DNA of 64,000 nt from Accumulibacter sp. Its GTDB lineage: Bacteria; Pseudomonadota; Gammaproteobacteria; Burkholderiales; Rhodocyclaceae. How positions within the stretch are numbered: position 1 is the first letter of the stretch; each line of letters starts with the position of its first letter. The notes under the pieces were generated by a model, which searched no databases, was not told where the DNA came from, and worked only from the letters and a program-made list of their open reading frames with translations. Positions 7,866 through 16,746 of this stretch are shown here, piece by piece. The position numbers were made by a program, and so were the translations under genes. Where the stretch lies: the NCBI RefSeq assembly GCF_036625195.1, contig NZ_JAZKUG010000001.1, positions 3,534,001 to 3,598,000 on the forward strand, in the 5' to 3' direction.

Positions 7866-9637
7866 AGCATCACGAGGTGATCCTGTCGGCGCCGCGCGAC
7901 CTCGCCGATGGCGGCGCGCCGGCGATCCTGCAGCGCAGCGACGAGGACTTCATCGAAGCGGTGCTGGCCGGCCTGCGCGACGCCGGCGGTCGTGTCGCGC
8001 TGCGTGCCAGCCTGGCACAGCCCGCCAGCGTCGCCAGCGGCAGCGATTCGCGAGCGCGCGGCAGCAAGGCGAGCGGCCGCGACCTGTTCAACACGCTGCG
8101 CGGCGCCAGCCGCAAGCTGGGTCTCGCCGGCGGCCGGGTGGCGGCCGTGCCGGCGGCGAGCGCGCAGGACGCGACGGCGCGGCTCGAGGAGATCCGCCGT
8201 GCGGCGGCCGGCGAGCAGGTGCTGAAGCTGTTCCAGCCAATCCAGAGGCAGTTCCACCTGGCGGTGATGGAAGCGCGCTGCGATACGCCGGGCGAACCGC
8301 GCATCGATCCGCAACGGGTCGATGGCGCCGGCCTGGTGATCCGTCGCCTGGCGCGCGACGCCGGCGGGCGCGAGCTGAAGCAGGGCTGGATGCGTTCCGG
8401 CGACAGCCTGCGCGGCTGGGCGCGCGTCAGCGCCGCCGCCGACGGCGCGGCCAGCGGCAACCGGCACGATCCCGCCGCGCTGCGCCGCCTGGACCGGCCG
8501 GGCACCGGGCAGCCGGTGCTCGACGACGAGGTGCGGCTGCTGCTCGCCGCGCAGGAGGACGCGCTGCTCGACGAAGCGGTGGTGCCGATGTTCCTCGCGC
8601 CGCCCGACGTCTGCGCGGCCGCCGGCGCGACGCTGTTCTACGGCCTGGTGCCGACCACCAGCAGCGAGAAGGCGGAGGGCGGTGCGCCGCGCTTCGACGA
8701 GCAGGCCTTCGGTGCGGCGAGCAGCGACTTCAAGGCGCACCTGGTCGGCCCGCTGCGCGGTCTCGCCGACAGCCTGCCGCGGCCGGGGCGCTCGCTGACG
8801 CCGGACTTGGCGGCGATCGCCGGCAATCCCGCGGACAGCGACCAGAGCAGCATGAAGCGCCTGCTGCTGCTGCTGCGCCAGCTGGCGGTGGAGTTCGACG
8901 CCTTCGGCGACCACGCCGAAGGCGAGGCGCTGCAGACGCTGCTCGACGGCATCGCGCTGCCGCTCGCCGATGCGGCCGGCAAGCCGATCCCGGGCAGTAC
9001 GCCGGCGGGCGTTTTTCTGGCGGCGGCGAGCCGCATCCTGCTCGATGGCGAGTCGATCTCGCCAGCGCCGACGATCCCGGCCGCCTGGCCGGGGCTCGAC
9101 GGCACGCGCAGCGCGGCGCTGGCCGGCGCGCTGTCGGCCTGCCTGCAGCGGCGCTTCGACGCCGTCAGCGGTGTCGCCGGCCGCTTCGACGACCCCGCTG
9201 CGCGCTATGTCCTGCGCGCCTTCGTTCGCCTCAAGCCCGAAGGGCACTGCCCGCAACGCACGGTGTGGGGCGACTACAGCCCGCCGTTCGTCATCGCGCC
9301 GTGGTACGAGGGTGGTGGCGCGCCGCCGGTGCAGGTGCCTCTGCCCGACCCGAGCGATCGCGAGATGCTGAAGAAACTGGTGCCGAACGTCGCCTTCACC
9401 GTGCCGGCGTCGCTGCAGAACCTGCTGACGGGCGATCCGCTCGACCTCATGGAGGGCAAGAAGCCGGCCGACAGCGGCCTCAAGCTGGGCTGGATCTGCA
9501 GCTTCAACATCCCGATCATCACCATCTGCGCCTTCATCGTGCTGAACATCTTCCTTTCGCTGTTCGACCTGTTCTTCCGCTGGATGATGTTCATCAAGAT
9601 CTGCATCCCGTTCCCGAAGAAGGGAGGGGGAGAGTGA
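7859..9637 (+). CDS. Unrecognised eCIS protein with C-terminal membrane segment, between spike and gp25
   Basis: I do not recognise this 592-residue protein. It begins at an ATG overlapping the spike stop by seven bases (GTG at 7862 is an alternative) and its TGA overlaps the gp25 ATG, so it is translated as part of the baseplate set. Most of it is hydrophilic, with Arg/Ala-rich helices. Residues of about 550-575 (from PIITICAFIVLNIF into LSLFDLFFRW) form one strong hydrophobic helix, followed by a basic, Lys/Pro/Gly tail (IPFPKKGGGE). PVC and Afp clusters have no such gene at this place. A membrane-anchoring or baseplate-docking role is my inference, and an effector or chaperone is possible. 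Coding potential is strong from frame, composition and couplings. Confidence 0.72.
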   Translation: MVKHHEVILSAPRDLADGGAPAILQRSDEDFIEAVLAGLRDAGGRVALRASLAQPASVASGSDSRARGSKASGRDLFNTLRGASRKLGLAGGRVAAVPAASAQDATARLEEIRRAAAGEQVLKLFQPIQRQFHLAVMEARCDTPGEPRIDPQRVDGAGLVIRRLARDAGGRELKQGWMRSGDSLRGWARVSAAADGAASGNRHDPAALRRLDRPGTGQPVLDDEVRLLLAAQEDALLDEAVVPMFLAPPDVCAAAGATLFYGLVPTTSSEKAEGGAPRFDEQAFGAASSDFKAHLVGPLRGLADSLPRPGRSLTPDLAAIAGNPADSDQSSMKRLLLLLRQLAVEFDAFGDHAEGEALQTLLDGIALPLADAAGKPIPGSTPAGVFLAAASRILLDGESISPAPTIPAAWPGLDGTRSAALAGALSACLQRRFDAVSGVAGRFDDPAARYVLRAFVRLKPEGHCPQRTVWGDYSPPFVIAPWYEGGGAPPVQVPLPDPSDREMLKKLVPNVAFTVPASLQNLLTGDPLDLMEGKKPADSGLKLGWICSFNIPIITICAFIVLNIFLSLFDLFFRWMMFIKICIPFPKKGGGE

Positions 9638-10035
9638 TGAACAGCCCGTTGCCGCGTCCGCTGCTCGGCTGGCCGCTGTTCGCGCTGCCGGACGAGCATG
9701 GGCGGCTCGACTGGCCCGATCTGGAAGCGAGCGTCCGGCAGTCGATCCGCGTCATCCTCAGTACCCGTCCGGGCGAGCAACTGATGCGCCCGGAATTTGG
9801 CGCCGGACTCGACCGCCTGCTGCACGCCCCGAACAACCTGGCGACGCGGCGCCAAGTCCGCGACTGGGTGATGGACTCGCTCGCTCGCTGGGAGCGCCGC
9901 ATCCTGCTCGACCGGGTCGAGGTTTTCGAGGTACCTGAACAGCCCGCCGAACTGCGGCTGGAGATCGCCTATCGACTGGCCCGTTCCGGTACACCGGCGG
10001 CGCTGGCCGTCACCGTTCGCCTGGAGGAGGGCTGA
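9637..10035 (+). CDS. eCIS baseplate wedge protein, gp25/GPW family (Pvc9-like)
   Basis: This 132-residue protein carries the gp25 core: SVRQSIRVILSTRPGEQLMRPEFG followed by GLDRLLHAPNN and RQVRDWVMDSLARWERRILL. The RPGEQLMRPEFG element is the conserved loop that nucleates sheath assembly on the baseplate in phages, type VI and eCIS machines. The length is standard. Start and stop codons both overlap neighbouring genes by one to four bases (ATG at 9637; stop shared with the ATG at 10035), which indicates translational coupling with the unknown protein upstream and the gpJ-like protein downstream. Confidence 0.93.
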   Translation: MNSPLPRPLLGWPLFALPDEHGRLDWPDLEASVRQSIRVILSTRPGEQLMRPEFGAGLDRLLHAPNNLATRRQVRDWVMDSLARWERRILLDRVEVFEVPEQPAELRLEIAYRLARSGTPAALAVTVRLEEG

Positions 10036-12341
10036 TGCCGATCCTGCCACCCCGTCTCGACGACCGCAGCTTCGACGATCTGCTCGAGGATCTGCTGGCA
10101 CGCATCCCGGCGCACACGCCGGAATGGACCAACCCGCGCCTCGGCGATCCCGGCCGGACGCTGCTGGAGCTCTTCGCCTGGCTCGGCGATGCGCTGCTCT
10201 ATCGCGTCAACCTGATTCCCGAACGACAGCGGCTGGTTTTCCTCAAGCTGCTCGGCCAGGGCCTGCGGCCGGCGCGGCCGGCGGCGACGATCGTCAGCCT
10301 GGCGTTCGCGCAGCCGACCGAACTGAGCGGGCTGACGCTCGCCGCCGGCGCCCGCATCAAGGCGCCGCTGCCTTTCGAGACGCTGGCCGAGACGACGCTG
10401 CTGCCGGTGGCTGGCGAGGCGTGGAGCAAGCAGCCGCTCGCCGACGTCGAGGCGGCGCGTCTCGAGGCGGTGATCGCCGGCCTGCAGAAGGTGCACCGCA
10501 TCGACACGGTCGCCAAGGGCTACCTGGCGACGCCGCTCTTCGTCGGCGGCCAGGCGGCGAGCGGCGACGGCGTCGATGTCTTCGCCGACAGCGTCGACCG
10601 GGCGCTCTGGCTGGCGCTGCTGGCGCCGGTCGCGCAGCGGCCCGAGCAGCAGGCGGCGACCAACGCCGCCGCGCGCGCGGCGCTCGGCGGCGGTGACAGC
10701 GGGGCGACGGCACTGCTGTCGGTCGGCGTCGTGCCGGCGATCGCGGCGCCGGCGCTGTTCGAGGAAGTCGGGCCGCGCGCCCGCGTGCCGGTGCTGTGGG
10801 AAGTGGTGACGCGCGCCGCCGACGGCATCAACGCCGATTACCTCAGCGTCGAGCCGCTGCCCGGCGAGGTCAACGACACGACCGCAGGACTGACCCGGCC
10901 GGGCGTGCTGCGCCTGCCGATGCCCGACGAGTCGCTGCTCTGGGCACCGGTCAACGACGTCGGCGAGAACCCGCGCGCCGGTGTCGGCGACAATCCGCCG
11001 CGCATCGACGACCCGGAGAAGGCGGCGCGCCTGGTCGGCTGGCTGCGCCTGCGGCCGCGGCCGGGAAGCGGCGTCGCCAGCCTCCGCCTCGCCTGGGTCG
11101 GCATCAACGCCGTTGCCGTCGATCAGCGCAGCACGCTCGGCAGTCGCGTGCTCGGCGTGTCGACCGGTGCCGCCGACCAGGTCTTCCGTCTGCCGACCGG
11201 TTCGGTCGATGTCGACACGCTGCAGATCCAGGTCGAGGAGCCGGGTCGTGGCTACCAGCCCTGGCAGCGGGTCGATGACCTCGCCGCGATCGCTGCCGAT
11301 CCGCTGGTGGCGCGCGAGGCGGCGGTGTTCGAGGTCGATGCCGAGGCCGGCAGCCTGCGTTTCGGCGACGGGGTGCGCGGCCGTGTGCCCGAGCGGCAGA
11401 TGCGGGTCCGCCTCGCACACGGGCGCTTCGGGGGCGGTCGCGCGGGCAACCTGCCGCCGGCGAGTCTGAGCGAGGTGACGACGGCGCGCCTCGTCGGCAC
11501 GCAGCGGCCGCTGCCGGCGATCAAGGTCCTGCAGCCGCTCGCCAGCGAGGGCGGCGAGGACGCCGAGACGCTGGCGCGGGCGGAACAGCGGATCCCGTCG
11601 CTGTTGCGGCATGGCGAGCGGGCGGTGACCGCTGACGACTACCGCCGCCTGGCGCAGGAGGTGCCGGGGACCGACGTCGCGCGTGTCGAGGTGATGCCGC
11701 GCTTCAAGCCGCGCGAACGGCGCTTCGGGGTTCCCGGCGTGGTCAGCGTCATGGTCCTGCCGGCGCGGGCCTTCGGCAAGGCGCCGAACCCGCGTCCCGA
11801 CCGTCCGTTCATCGAGCGCGTGCATGCCCACCTCGAGCAGCGCACGCCGCTCGCCACCGAACTCTACGTCATCGGCTGCGAGTACGTGCCGCTCGGCGTC
11901 GCCGTCGCGGTGCGGGTGCGCGACGGCTTCGGCCGCGAGGCGGTGCTGTTCGAGGTCCGCGAGGCGCTGCGCCGGCTGCTCTGGCCGCTGCCACCGTACG
12001 GTGCCGGCGGCAGCGGCTGGCCGCTCGGGCGGACGGTGCGCGAGCGCGAGCTGGAGGTCGAGGTGTCGCGGGTGGCCGGGGTCGCCGAGGTCGGCGGCAT
12101 CAACCTCTTCGAACGTGTAGACATCGACGGTCGCGGCCAGTGGCGGCTGCTGACGCGCAATACCACCGACGGCAGCCAGTCGCTCGAACTGACGGCATGG
12201 CAGTTGCCCGAGCTGCTGAGCGTCGTCGCGGTCGACGACAGCGCGGCTGGTGGCGGCGCGCCGGCCGACCTGTCGGCGACGGCGAATCCCTTCGCCGACG
12301 AGGCCGCGGTGGCGGTGCCGGTCGTTCCCGAGGTGTGCTGA
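10035..12341 (+). CDS. eCIS baseplate J-like protein (Pvc11-like)
   Basis: This 768-residue protein is a putative baseplate assembly protein of the gp6/gpJ family, which forms the wedge ring. The N-terminus (RLDDRSFDDLLEDLLARIPAHTPEWTN followed by DPGRTLLELFAWLGDALLYRVN and IPERQRLVFLKLLG) is the diagnostic opening of the eCIS/Myxococcus-type gpJ family. The middle has RFGDGVRG-type and VRLAHGRFGGGRAGNLPP segments near residues 440-470, and GERAVTADDYRRLAQEVPG near 530. The C-terminal part (residues of about 590-690) holds ELYVIGCEYVPLGVAV and the hydrophobic baseplate strand set. Length fits Pvc11. It is coupled by TGATG to the gp25 gene and its TGA overlaps the next ATG. Confidence 0.9.
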   Translation: MPILPPRLDDRSFDDLLEDLLARIPAHTPEWTNPRLGDPGRTLLELFAWLGDALLYRVNLIPERQRLVFLKLLGQGLRPARPAATIVSLAFAQPTELSGLTLAAGARIKAPLPFETLAETTLLPVAGEAWSKQPLADVEAARLEAVIAGLQKVHRIDTVAKGYLATPLFVGGQAASGDGVDVFADSVDRALWLALLAPVAQRPEQQAATNAAARAALGGGDSGATALLSVGVVPAIAAPALFEEVGPRARVPVLWEVVTRAADGINADYLSVEPLPGEVNDTTAGLTRPGVLRLPMPDESLLWAPVNDVGENPRAGVGDNPPRIDDPEKAARLVGWLRLRPRPGSGVASLRLAWVGINAVAVDQRSTLGSRVLGVSTGAADQVFRLPTGSVDVDTLQIQVEEPGRGYQPWQRVDDLAAIAADPLVAREAAVFEVDAEAGSLRFGDGVRGRVPERQMRVRLAHGRFGGGRAGNLPPASLSEVTTARLVGTQRPLPAIKVLQPLASEGGEDAETLARAEQRIPSLLRHGERAVTADDYRRLAQEVPGTDVARVEVMPRFKPRERRFGVPGVVSVMVLPARAFGKAPNPRPDRPFIERVHAHLEQRTPLATELYVIGCEYVPLGVAVAVRVRDGFGREAVLFEVREALRRLLWPLPPYGAGGSGWPLGRTVRERELEVEVSRVAGVAEVGGINLFERVDIDGRGQWRLLTRNTTDGSQSLELTAWQLPELLSVVAVDDSAAGGGAPADLSATANPFADEAAVAVPVVPEVC

Positions 12342-15040
12342 TGGATGCCAACGGCCAGCGCTTCTGGTTGCTTGCCGATTACCGGCACTGGCCCGGGCGC
12401 AGTCACGTCGACTACCGCCCCGGTTGCCGCGCGCTGCGACTGACCAGCGAGCGTGCGCTCGGCGCAGCCGTCGCCGACGCGGCGACGATCGCGGCGGCGG
12501 CGCTCGAGCGGCTGCCGCGCGCCGTCGACCGGCAAGGCGCCAGCGCGCACTGGGACGAGGCGGCGATGGCGATCGTCGCGCGCAGTCACCTGCCGGATTC
12601 GGCGCGCACGCTGCTGCTCGGCGAACGGCCGCAGGACTTTGCCGCCGGCTTCGACGACGTGCTCTACGTCGCGCTTGGCGAGCGCGTGCTGCTGCACGAC
12701 CTGCGCGGCCGCTGGCGCGATGTCGTCCTGCCGACGCCGGGCTTCCAGCCGTGGCGGATCGCCGCTGCGGCAGCCGGCGGCGTCTGGCTGCTCGAGCGCG
12801 CGAGCGGCCGCATCGCCCGCCTCAGCGGTTGCGTGCAGGCCGAGCGACCGGCAGCCGACTACGCGGCGACGACTTTCCGGCCGCTGGCCGAGAACCCGAC
12901 GCCGCCGACGCTGAACCTGTTCGATGCGGTGCTCTGGCCCGCCGGCGAGCGGCCGCAGGCGATCGCCGCCGCGCATGACGGCCTGCTCGGCATCCTCTCC
13001 TGGGCCGGTGATGGCGAGAGCCGCCTGCGCCTGCTCGACCCGCGGACCGGCACCCTCGGCGTGGCGCAGACGCTCGCCGGAGCGAGCTTCGCCTATGCGC
13101 TCGACTGGCTTGCCGACGGCCGCATCGCGGTGCGGCTGCCGGGCCGGCGCGACGTGCCGGTGTGGCTGCCGGCGGTGGCGGCGAGCAGCGACAGCGTCCT
13201 CGAGGCGGGCGGCGACATCTATCCGCTCGCTGCCGATGCCGAGGAGGCCGCCTTTGCCCACCGCCTCGACGAGCCGCCGCGCTACCCGCTGCGCACCGGT
13301 GGCGTCGAACCGCTGCACCGGCTGTCGGTGGCGAACCTGGCGCGGCGCGGCGAGGCGGCTAACTTCTCCGCTACCGACGTCCACCTGCTCGACAGCGGCG
13401 ATCAGCAGACCGTCTGGCACCGGCTCTTCGCCGAGGCACGGCTGCCGGCGGGCTGCGGCCTCGTGGTCTGGCTGGCGGCGACCGCCGAGCCGAGTCCGGC
13501 GACGGCGGCCGAGTGGCATGCACACGTGTTCGGCGAGGTGGCGGCAGAGGCGCTGCCCGGTGGGCCGCTGCCGCGTGCCGTCTGGGAGCGGCAGCCATCC
13601 GAGTTGCCCGGTCACCCGGGACTCGGCGCCTGGGGTGCACCGCAGGCCGGCCGCGCCGGGCTGTGGTCGGTACTGATCCAGCGGGCGCAGCGGCGGGTGC
13701 GCGCGCTGTCCGGGCGCTACCTCTGGGTACGGGTCGAGTTGCATGGCGACGGTCGCGATTCGCCGGAGCTGGCGGCTCTGCGCGCCTACGCTGCACGCTT
13801 CTCCTACCGTGATCATTACCTGCCGCGGCTGTACCGCGAGAGCGAGTTCGGCGCTGCCGCCGAGTTGCCCGGGTCGTCCGTGGCGAGCGTGGACACGTTG
13901 CTCGCCGCCGATCTCGATGCGGCGATCGTCCCCGCCGCGCTGCGCGCTGCGCTGGCGCTGGGTGAGGCGGCGCGGGTCGAGGTGACCGGCGCCGGCAGCC
14001 TCTGGCAGCTGCGTGACGGCCCGGCGAGCTGGACGCTGCGTCGCGAGGCGGCGGCGATCGTCGCCTATCGGCCGCAGGCGACGCCGGCGGATTTCCTCGA
14101 GCGCCTGCTTGGCAACGTCGAGGGCGTCCTGACGCCACTCGAGGATCGCGTCGCCGCGGCACACCTGTGCAGCGATCCGGCGGTGGCGCCGGCAGGCTCG
14201 CTCGACTGGCTCGCCGGCTGGATCGGTGTCGCCTTCGATGCGGCGTTGCCGGAGGCGCGGCGGCGCGAGTGGCTCGCGCGCGCCAGTGAGCTGGCGCTTC
14301 ATCACGGCACCCGCCGTGGGTTGCGCCTCGCTCTCGACGTCGCCAGCGACGGCGGCGTGCGTGGCGGCGAGATCATCGTCCTCGAAGGTTTCCGCATGCG
14401 CCGCCTGCTGAGCACGCTGCTCGGCGTCGACCTCGCGGTGGCGGACGACCCGCTGCTGCCCGGCCTGGTGATCAGTGGCAATTCGGTGGTCGGCGACACG
14501 CTGGTTCTCGGCGAGGCCGAGCGCGTCGAGTTGCTGGCGCTGTTCCGCGGCGAAGTCGGCTCGCCGGCCGAGCAGGAAGCGATTCTCGCCTTCTATGATC
14601 AGCTCGCCTACCGCGTCCTGGTGCTGGTGCACCAGACGGTCGCGGCGCAGGATCTCGGGCTGCTCCGCCGCATCGTCGAGCTCGAGTCGCCGGCGCACGT
14701 CGAGGTGCAGGTGGCGACCGCCACCTGGCCGCTGCTCGTCGGCATCGCCAGCCTGGTCGGCGTCGACACCTACCTTGGCCCGCCGCGGCAGCGCTTGCCG
14801 GCGCGGGCAGAGGTCAGCAGCCTCGGCAACGGGGATCGCGTGCTCGGCGTCGGCAGCCTCGACCCGCGCCTGTCCGGTGCCAGCGGCGAGGTCGCCGGAC
14901 CCGCCGCCGTGCGACCGGTCGCGGTCGCCGGACCCGACAGAAGCGTCGCGCATGGGCGCTCCTTCGTTCTCGACGGCGGTGGCTCGACGGCGGCGGCCGG
15001 TCGCCGCATCACCGAATATCGCTGGCGCCTCACCGAGTAG
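12341..15040 (+). CDS. eCIS baseplate protein, tail protein I-like (Pvc12-like) with N-terminal propeller-like region and C-terminal PKD-like end
   Basis: This 899-residue protein has three parts. Residues of about 1-300 consist of repeated short strand units (GFDDVLYVALGERVLLHDL, then LRLLDPRTG, and similar) that look like a beta-propeller. Residues of about 585-700 match the phage tail protein I-type module: FLERLLGNVEGVLTPLEDRV, then DWLAGWIGVAFD, EARRREWLARASELALHHGT and RRGLRLALDVAS. The last 60 residues (VAGPDRSVAHGRSFVLDGGGST) resemble a PKD/Ig-like start. In PVC the protein in this slot (Pvc12) is a large baseplate component. The ATG at 12341 overlaps the upstream TGA. The longer upstream frame was rejected because it lies inside the gpJ-like gene. 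Confidence 0.8.
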   Translation: MDANGQRFWLLADYRHWPGRSHVDYRPGCRALRLTSERALGAAVADAATIAAAALERLPRAVDRQGASAHWDEAAMAIVARSHLPDSARTLLLGERPQDFAAGFDDVLYVALGERVLLHDLRGRWRDVVLPTPGFQPWRIAAAAAGGVWLLERASGRIARLSGCVQAERPAADYAATTFRPLAENPTPPTLNLFDAVLWPAGERPQAIAAAHDGLLGILSWAGDGESRLRLLDPRTGTLGVAQTLAGASFAYALDWLADGRIAVRLPGRRDVPVWLPAVAASSDSVLEAGGDIYPLAADAEEAAFAHRLDEPPRYPLRTGGVEPLHRLSVANLARRGEAANFSATDVHLLDSGDQQTVWHRLFAEARLPAGCGLVVWLAATAEPSPATAAEWHAHVFGEVAAEALPGGPLPRAVWERQPSELPGHPGLGAWGAPQAGRAGLWSVLIQRAQRRVRALSGRYLWVRVELHGDGRDSPELAALRAYAARFSYRDHYLPRLYRESEFGAAAELPGSSVASVDTLLAADLDAAIVPAALRAALALGEAARVEVTGAGSLWQLRDGPASWTLRREAAAIVAYRPQATPADFLERLLGNVEGVLTPLEDRVAAAHLCSDPAVAPAGSLDWLAGWIGVAFDAALPEARRREWLARASELALHHGTRRGLRLALDVASDGGVRGGEIIVLEGFRMRRLLSTLLGVDLAVADDPLLPGLVISGNSVVGDTLVLGEAERVELLALFRGEVGSPAEQEAILAFYDQLAYRVLVLVHQTVAAQDLGLLRRIVELESPAHVEVQVATATWPLLVGIASLVGVDTYLGPPRQRLPARAEVSSLGNGDRVLGVGSLDPRLSGASGEVAGPAAVRPVAVAGPDRSVAHGRSFVLDGGGSTAAAGRRITEYRWRLTE

Positions 15041-15083
15041 GCGCCGGCACGGCAGCACTTCAACCCGACCCAAGGAGCCCGAC

Positions 15084-15395
15084 ATGGCCGATTTCATCAT
15101 CAACAACGAAGTCAGGACCGACACCCCGACAGTTGAGGTCACCATCGCACCGAGCAACCCGCTGCCGCTCGGCCGCCACACGTTCCGCCTGGTGGTGGTC
15201 GATGACTCGGGCAACAGCTCGATTCCCGACGAGGTCACGGTCATCGTCGCCGATTCGCAGAACCCGACCGCCGTCCTCTCGGCGCCGCGCAGCGTCGGCT
15301 TCGGCAGCAGCTTCAACCTCGACGGCTCGCGCTCCTTCGACGCCGGTGGCGGGCGCGTGGTGAGCTACCTGTGGACCTACCTCGGGCAGCCGTGA
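15084..15395 (+). CDS. Small Ig/PKD-like eCIS protein A
   Basis: This 103-residue protein starts at an ATG preceded by AAGGAG. It is almost entirely beta: NEVRTDTPTVEVTIAPSNPL, then GRHTFRLVVVDDSGNSS, DEVTVIVADSQNPTAVLSAP, and SFNLDGSRSFDAGGGRVVSY ending in WTYLGQP. The final part matches the start of a PKD repeat (an LDGSxSxDxxG pattern and a YxW-type strand) and mirrors the C-terminal end of the preceding 899-residue protein. No signal peptide is present. A structural or adhesin-like decoration of the baseplate or fibre is likely but not shown. Confidence 0.72.
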   Translation: MADFIINNEVRTDTPTVEVTIAPSNPLPLGRHTFRLVVVDDSGNSSIPDEVTVIVADSQNPTAVLSAPRSVGFGSSFNLDGSRSFDAGGGRVVSYLWTYLGQP

Positions 15396-15417
15396 GCACG
15401 GCACCGGAGGCGATGCC

Positions 15418-15726
15418 ATGACCACCTTCGTCCGCGGCCGCACGCTCAGGACCAGCGACGCGACGGCGGTGGTCGACGCCGGTCTGGCGGTCGGCACCCA
15501 CCGCTTCCAGCTCGAGGTGCTGACCAGTGACGGCCGCCGCAGCGCGCCCGATGTCGTCGACATCGTCATTGCGCGCGTCCCGGTCGGTCCCGTCCGCCCG
15601 CAGCTCACGACCGGTGGCAGCGGGCTCGTGACACCGGTGGTGACGCCGGTCCGGCCGAACCGTGTGCCCGCTCGACCACGTGCCAGCAAGCCGCGCAAGT
15701 CGGCCCAAGACAGGAGCGAAACATGA
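15418..15726 (+). CDS. Small Ig-like eCIS protein B with proline/arginine-rich tail
   Basis: This 102-residue protein starts at an ATG after a GGAGG site. The first 55 residues form a beta domain (GLAVGTHRFQLEVLTSDGRRS, then DVVDIVIARVPVG) that closely echoes the GRHTFRLVVVDDSGNSS and EVTVIVA segments of the neighbouring 103-residue protein, so the two look like diverged duplicates. The last 40 residues are rich in Pro, Arg and Lys (for example RPNRVPARPRASKPRKS) and probably disordered. The stop overlaps the next ATG (ATGA at 15723-15726). Function is not known to me; a particle accessory role is inferred from position. Confidence 0.68.
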   Translation: MTTFVRGRTLRTSDATAVVDAGLAVGTHRFQLEVLTSDGRRSAPDVVDIVIARVPVGPVRPQLTTGGSGLVTPVVTPVRPNRVPARPRASKPRKSAQDRSET

Positions 15727-16700
15727 ACAGCCCTCTGCGCCCGCCCGCGGACGATCCGCTCTACGCGCTGCCCGACGCATCTCGGCCGCACTACGCCACG
15801 GGCATGCTGCTCGACGCGACCGATTTCGCCGACGAGCAGACCTATCACCGCAACCGCCTCGCCCGCGCGTTGGCCTTTGCCAGCGGGGCGGGGGCACGCC
15901 TCCTGCCGCCCGGAATCGACCCGGCGACCGCCGGCGCCAGCGGCCTCTTCGCCGGCGGCACGCTCGCCGGCCTGCGCGTGCGGCAGGTGCCGGCGACGGC
16001 GACCAGCGTCGAGGAACTCCGCATTGCCCCCGGGCTCGCAGTGGACCGCCTCGGTCGTCTGGTGGAGCTGCCGCGCGCGGTGTGCCTGCGCGTCGAACGC
16101 TGGTTCGATGGCGAGTTGCAACGCGATGGCGGCGACGGACTGCGCCTGGCGGCGCTCGACGACCCGGGCCGCTTCGCCAGCGCGCGACTGCTCGCCGATG
16201 GGCCGGCGCTGGCGGCGCGGGCGGTGATCGCCGATGTGTTCATCCGTTTCGTAACCTGCCGCCAGGCGCTGACGCCAGCCTTCGCCAGTGGCCCCTTCGA
16301 TGCGCTCGACGCGGTGCAGACGGCGCGTCTGCGCGACGCCTGGGAAGTCCATCTGGTGCTGCGCGGCGATGGCCTCGACGACGGTTTCAACGGACTGCCG
16401 CAACAGGATCGCGACCTCTCGGCGTTGACTGCCGGCGAACGTCGTGCCGCGCTGCATGACGCGGTCCTCGATGGCTGGCCGGAGATCACCGCCAGCAGCA
16501 GCGTGGCCGGAGAACTGGCGCCGCCGCCCGGACATCCGCCGGGCCTCGATCCGACCGCGGTCTTCCTGGCGCGGGTCTTCCTTGCCGTCGCCGCTGGCGA
16601 TCCACCGGCGCGCGCTGGCGATGCCGTCGTCGACAACGGCGGCCGGCGCGTGCTGCCGCATCTCGGCCTGCTCGCCGGCGCTCTCGGGCTTGGCGGATGA
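15723..16700 (+). CDS. eCIS-associated protein of unknown function (shared GxLLxxxDF module)
   Basis: This 325-residue protein has an N-terminal layout also found in the next two genes: HYATGMLLDATDFADEQTYH, a loop with RLARALAFASG, GLFAGGTLAGLRV, EELRIAPGLAVDRLGRLVEL and PRAVCLRVERW. The rest is Ala/Leu/Arg-rich and mostly helical, with an AVFLARVFLAVAAGD segment near residue 280. There is no signal peptide or membrane helix. The start codon is embedded in the upstream stop. The repeated module in three consecutive genes suggests related proteins placed on the same particle sub-structure, such as fibre base or collar. That is inference, and no family name can be assigned with confidence. Confidence 0.7.
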   Translation: MNSPLRPPADDPLYALPDASRPHYATGMLLDATDFADEQTYHRNRLARALAFASGAGARLLPPGIDPATAGASGLFAGGTLAGLRVRQVPATATSVEELRIAPGLAVDRLGRLVELPRAVCLRVERWFDGELQRDGGDGLRLAALDDPGRFASARLLADGPALAARAVIADVFIRFVTCRQALTPAFASGPFDALDAVQTARLRDAWEVHLVLRGDGLDDGFNGLPQQDRDLSALTAGERRAALHDAVLDGWPEITASSSVAGELAPPPGHPPGLDPTAVFLARVFLAVAAGDPPARAGDAVVDNGGRRVLPHLGLLAGALGLGG

Positions 16701-16746
16701 ACAGCAATCACACTGGCGCGGCAAGTGGCGCCCTGGAGGACGAGTC

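Noticed and set aside
11864..15316. 1150-codon open frame on the - strand
   Set aside because: It is a shadow of the gpJ- and gpI-like genes, with no domain, and crosses several real gene boundaries.
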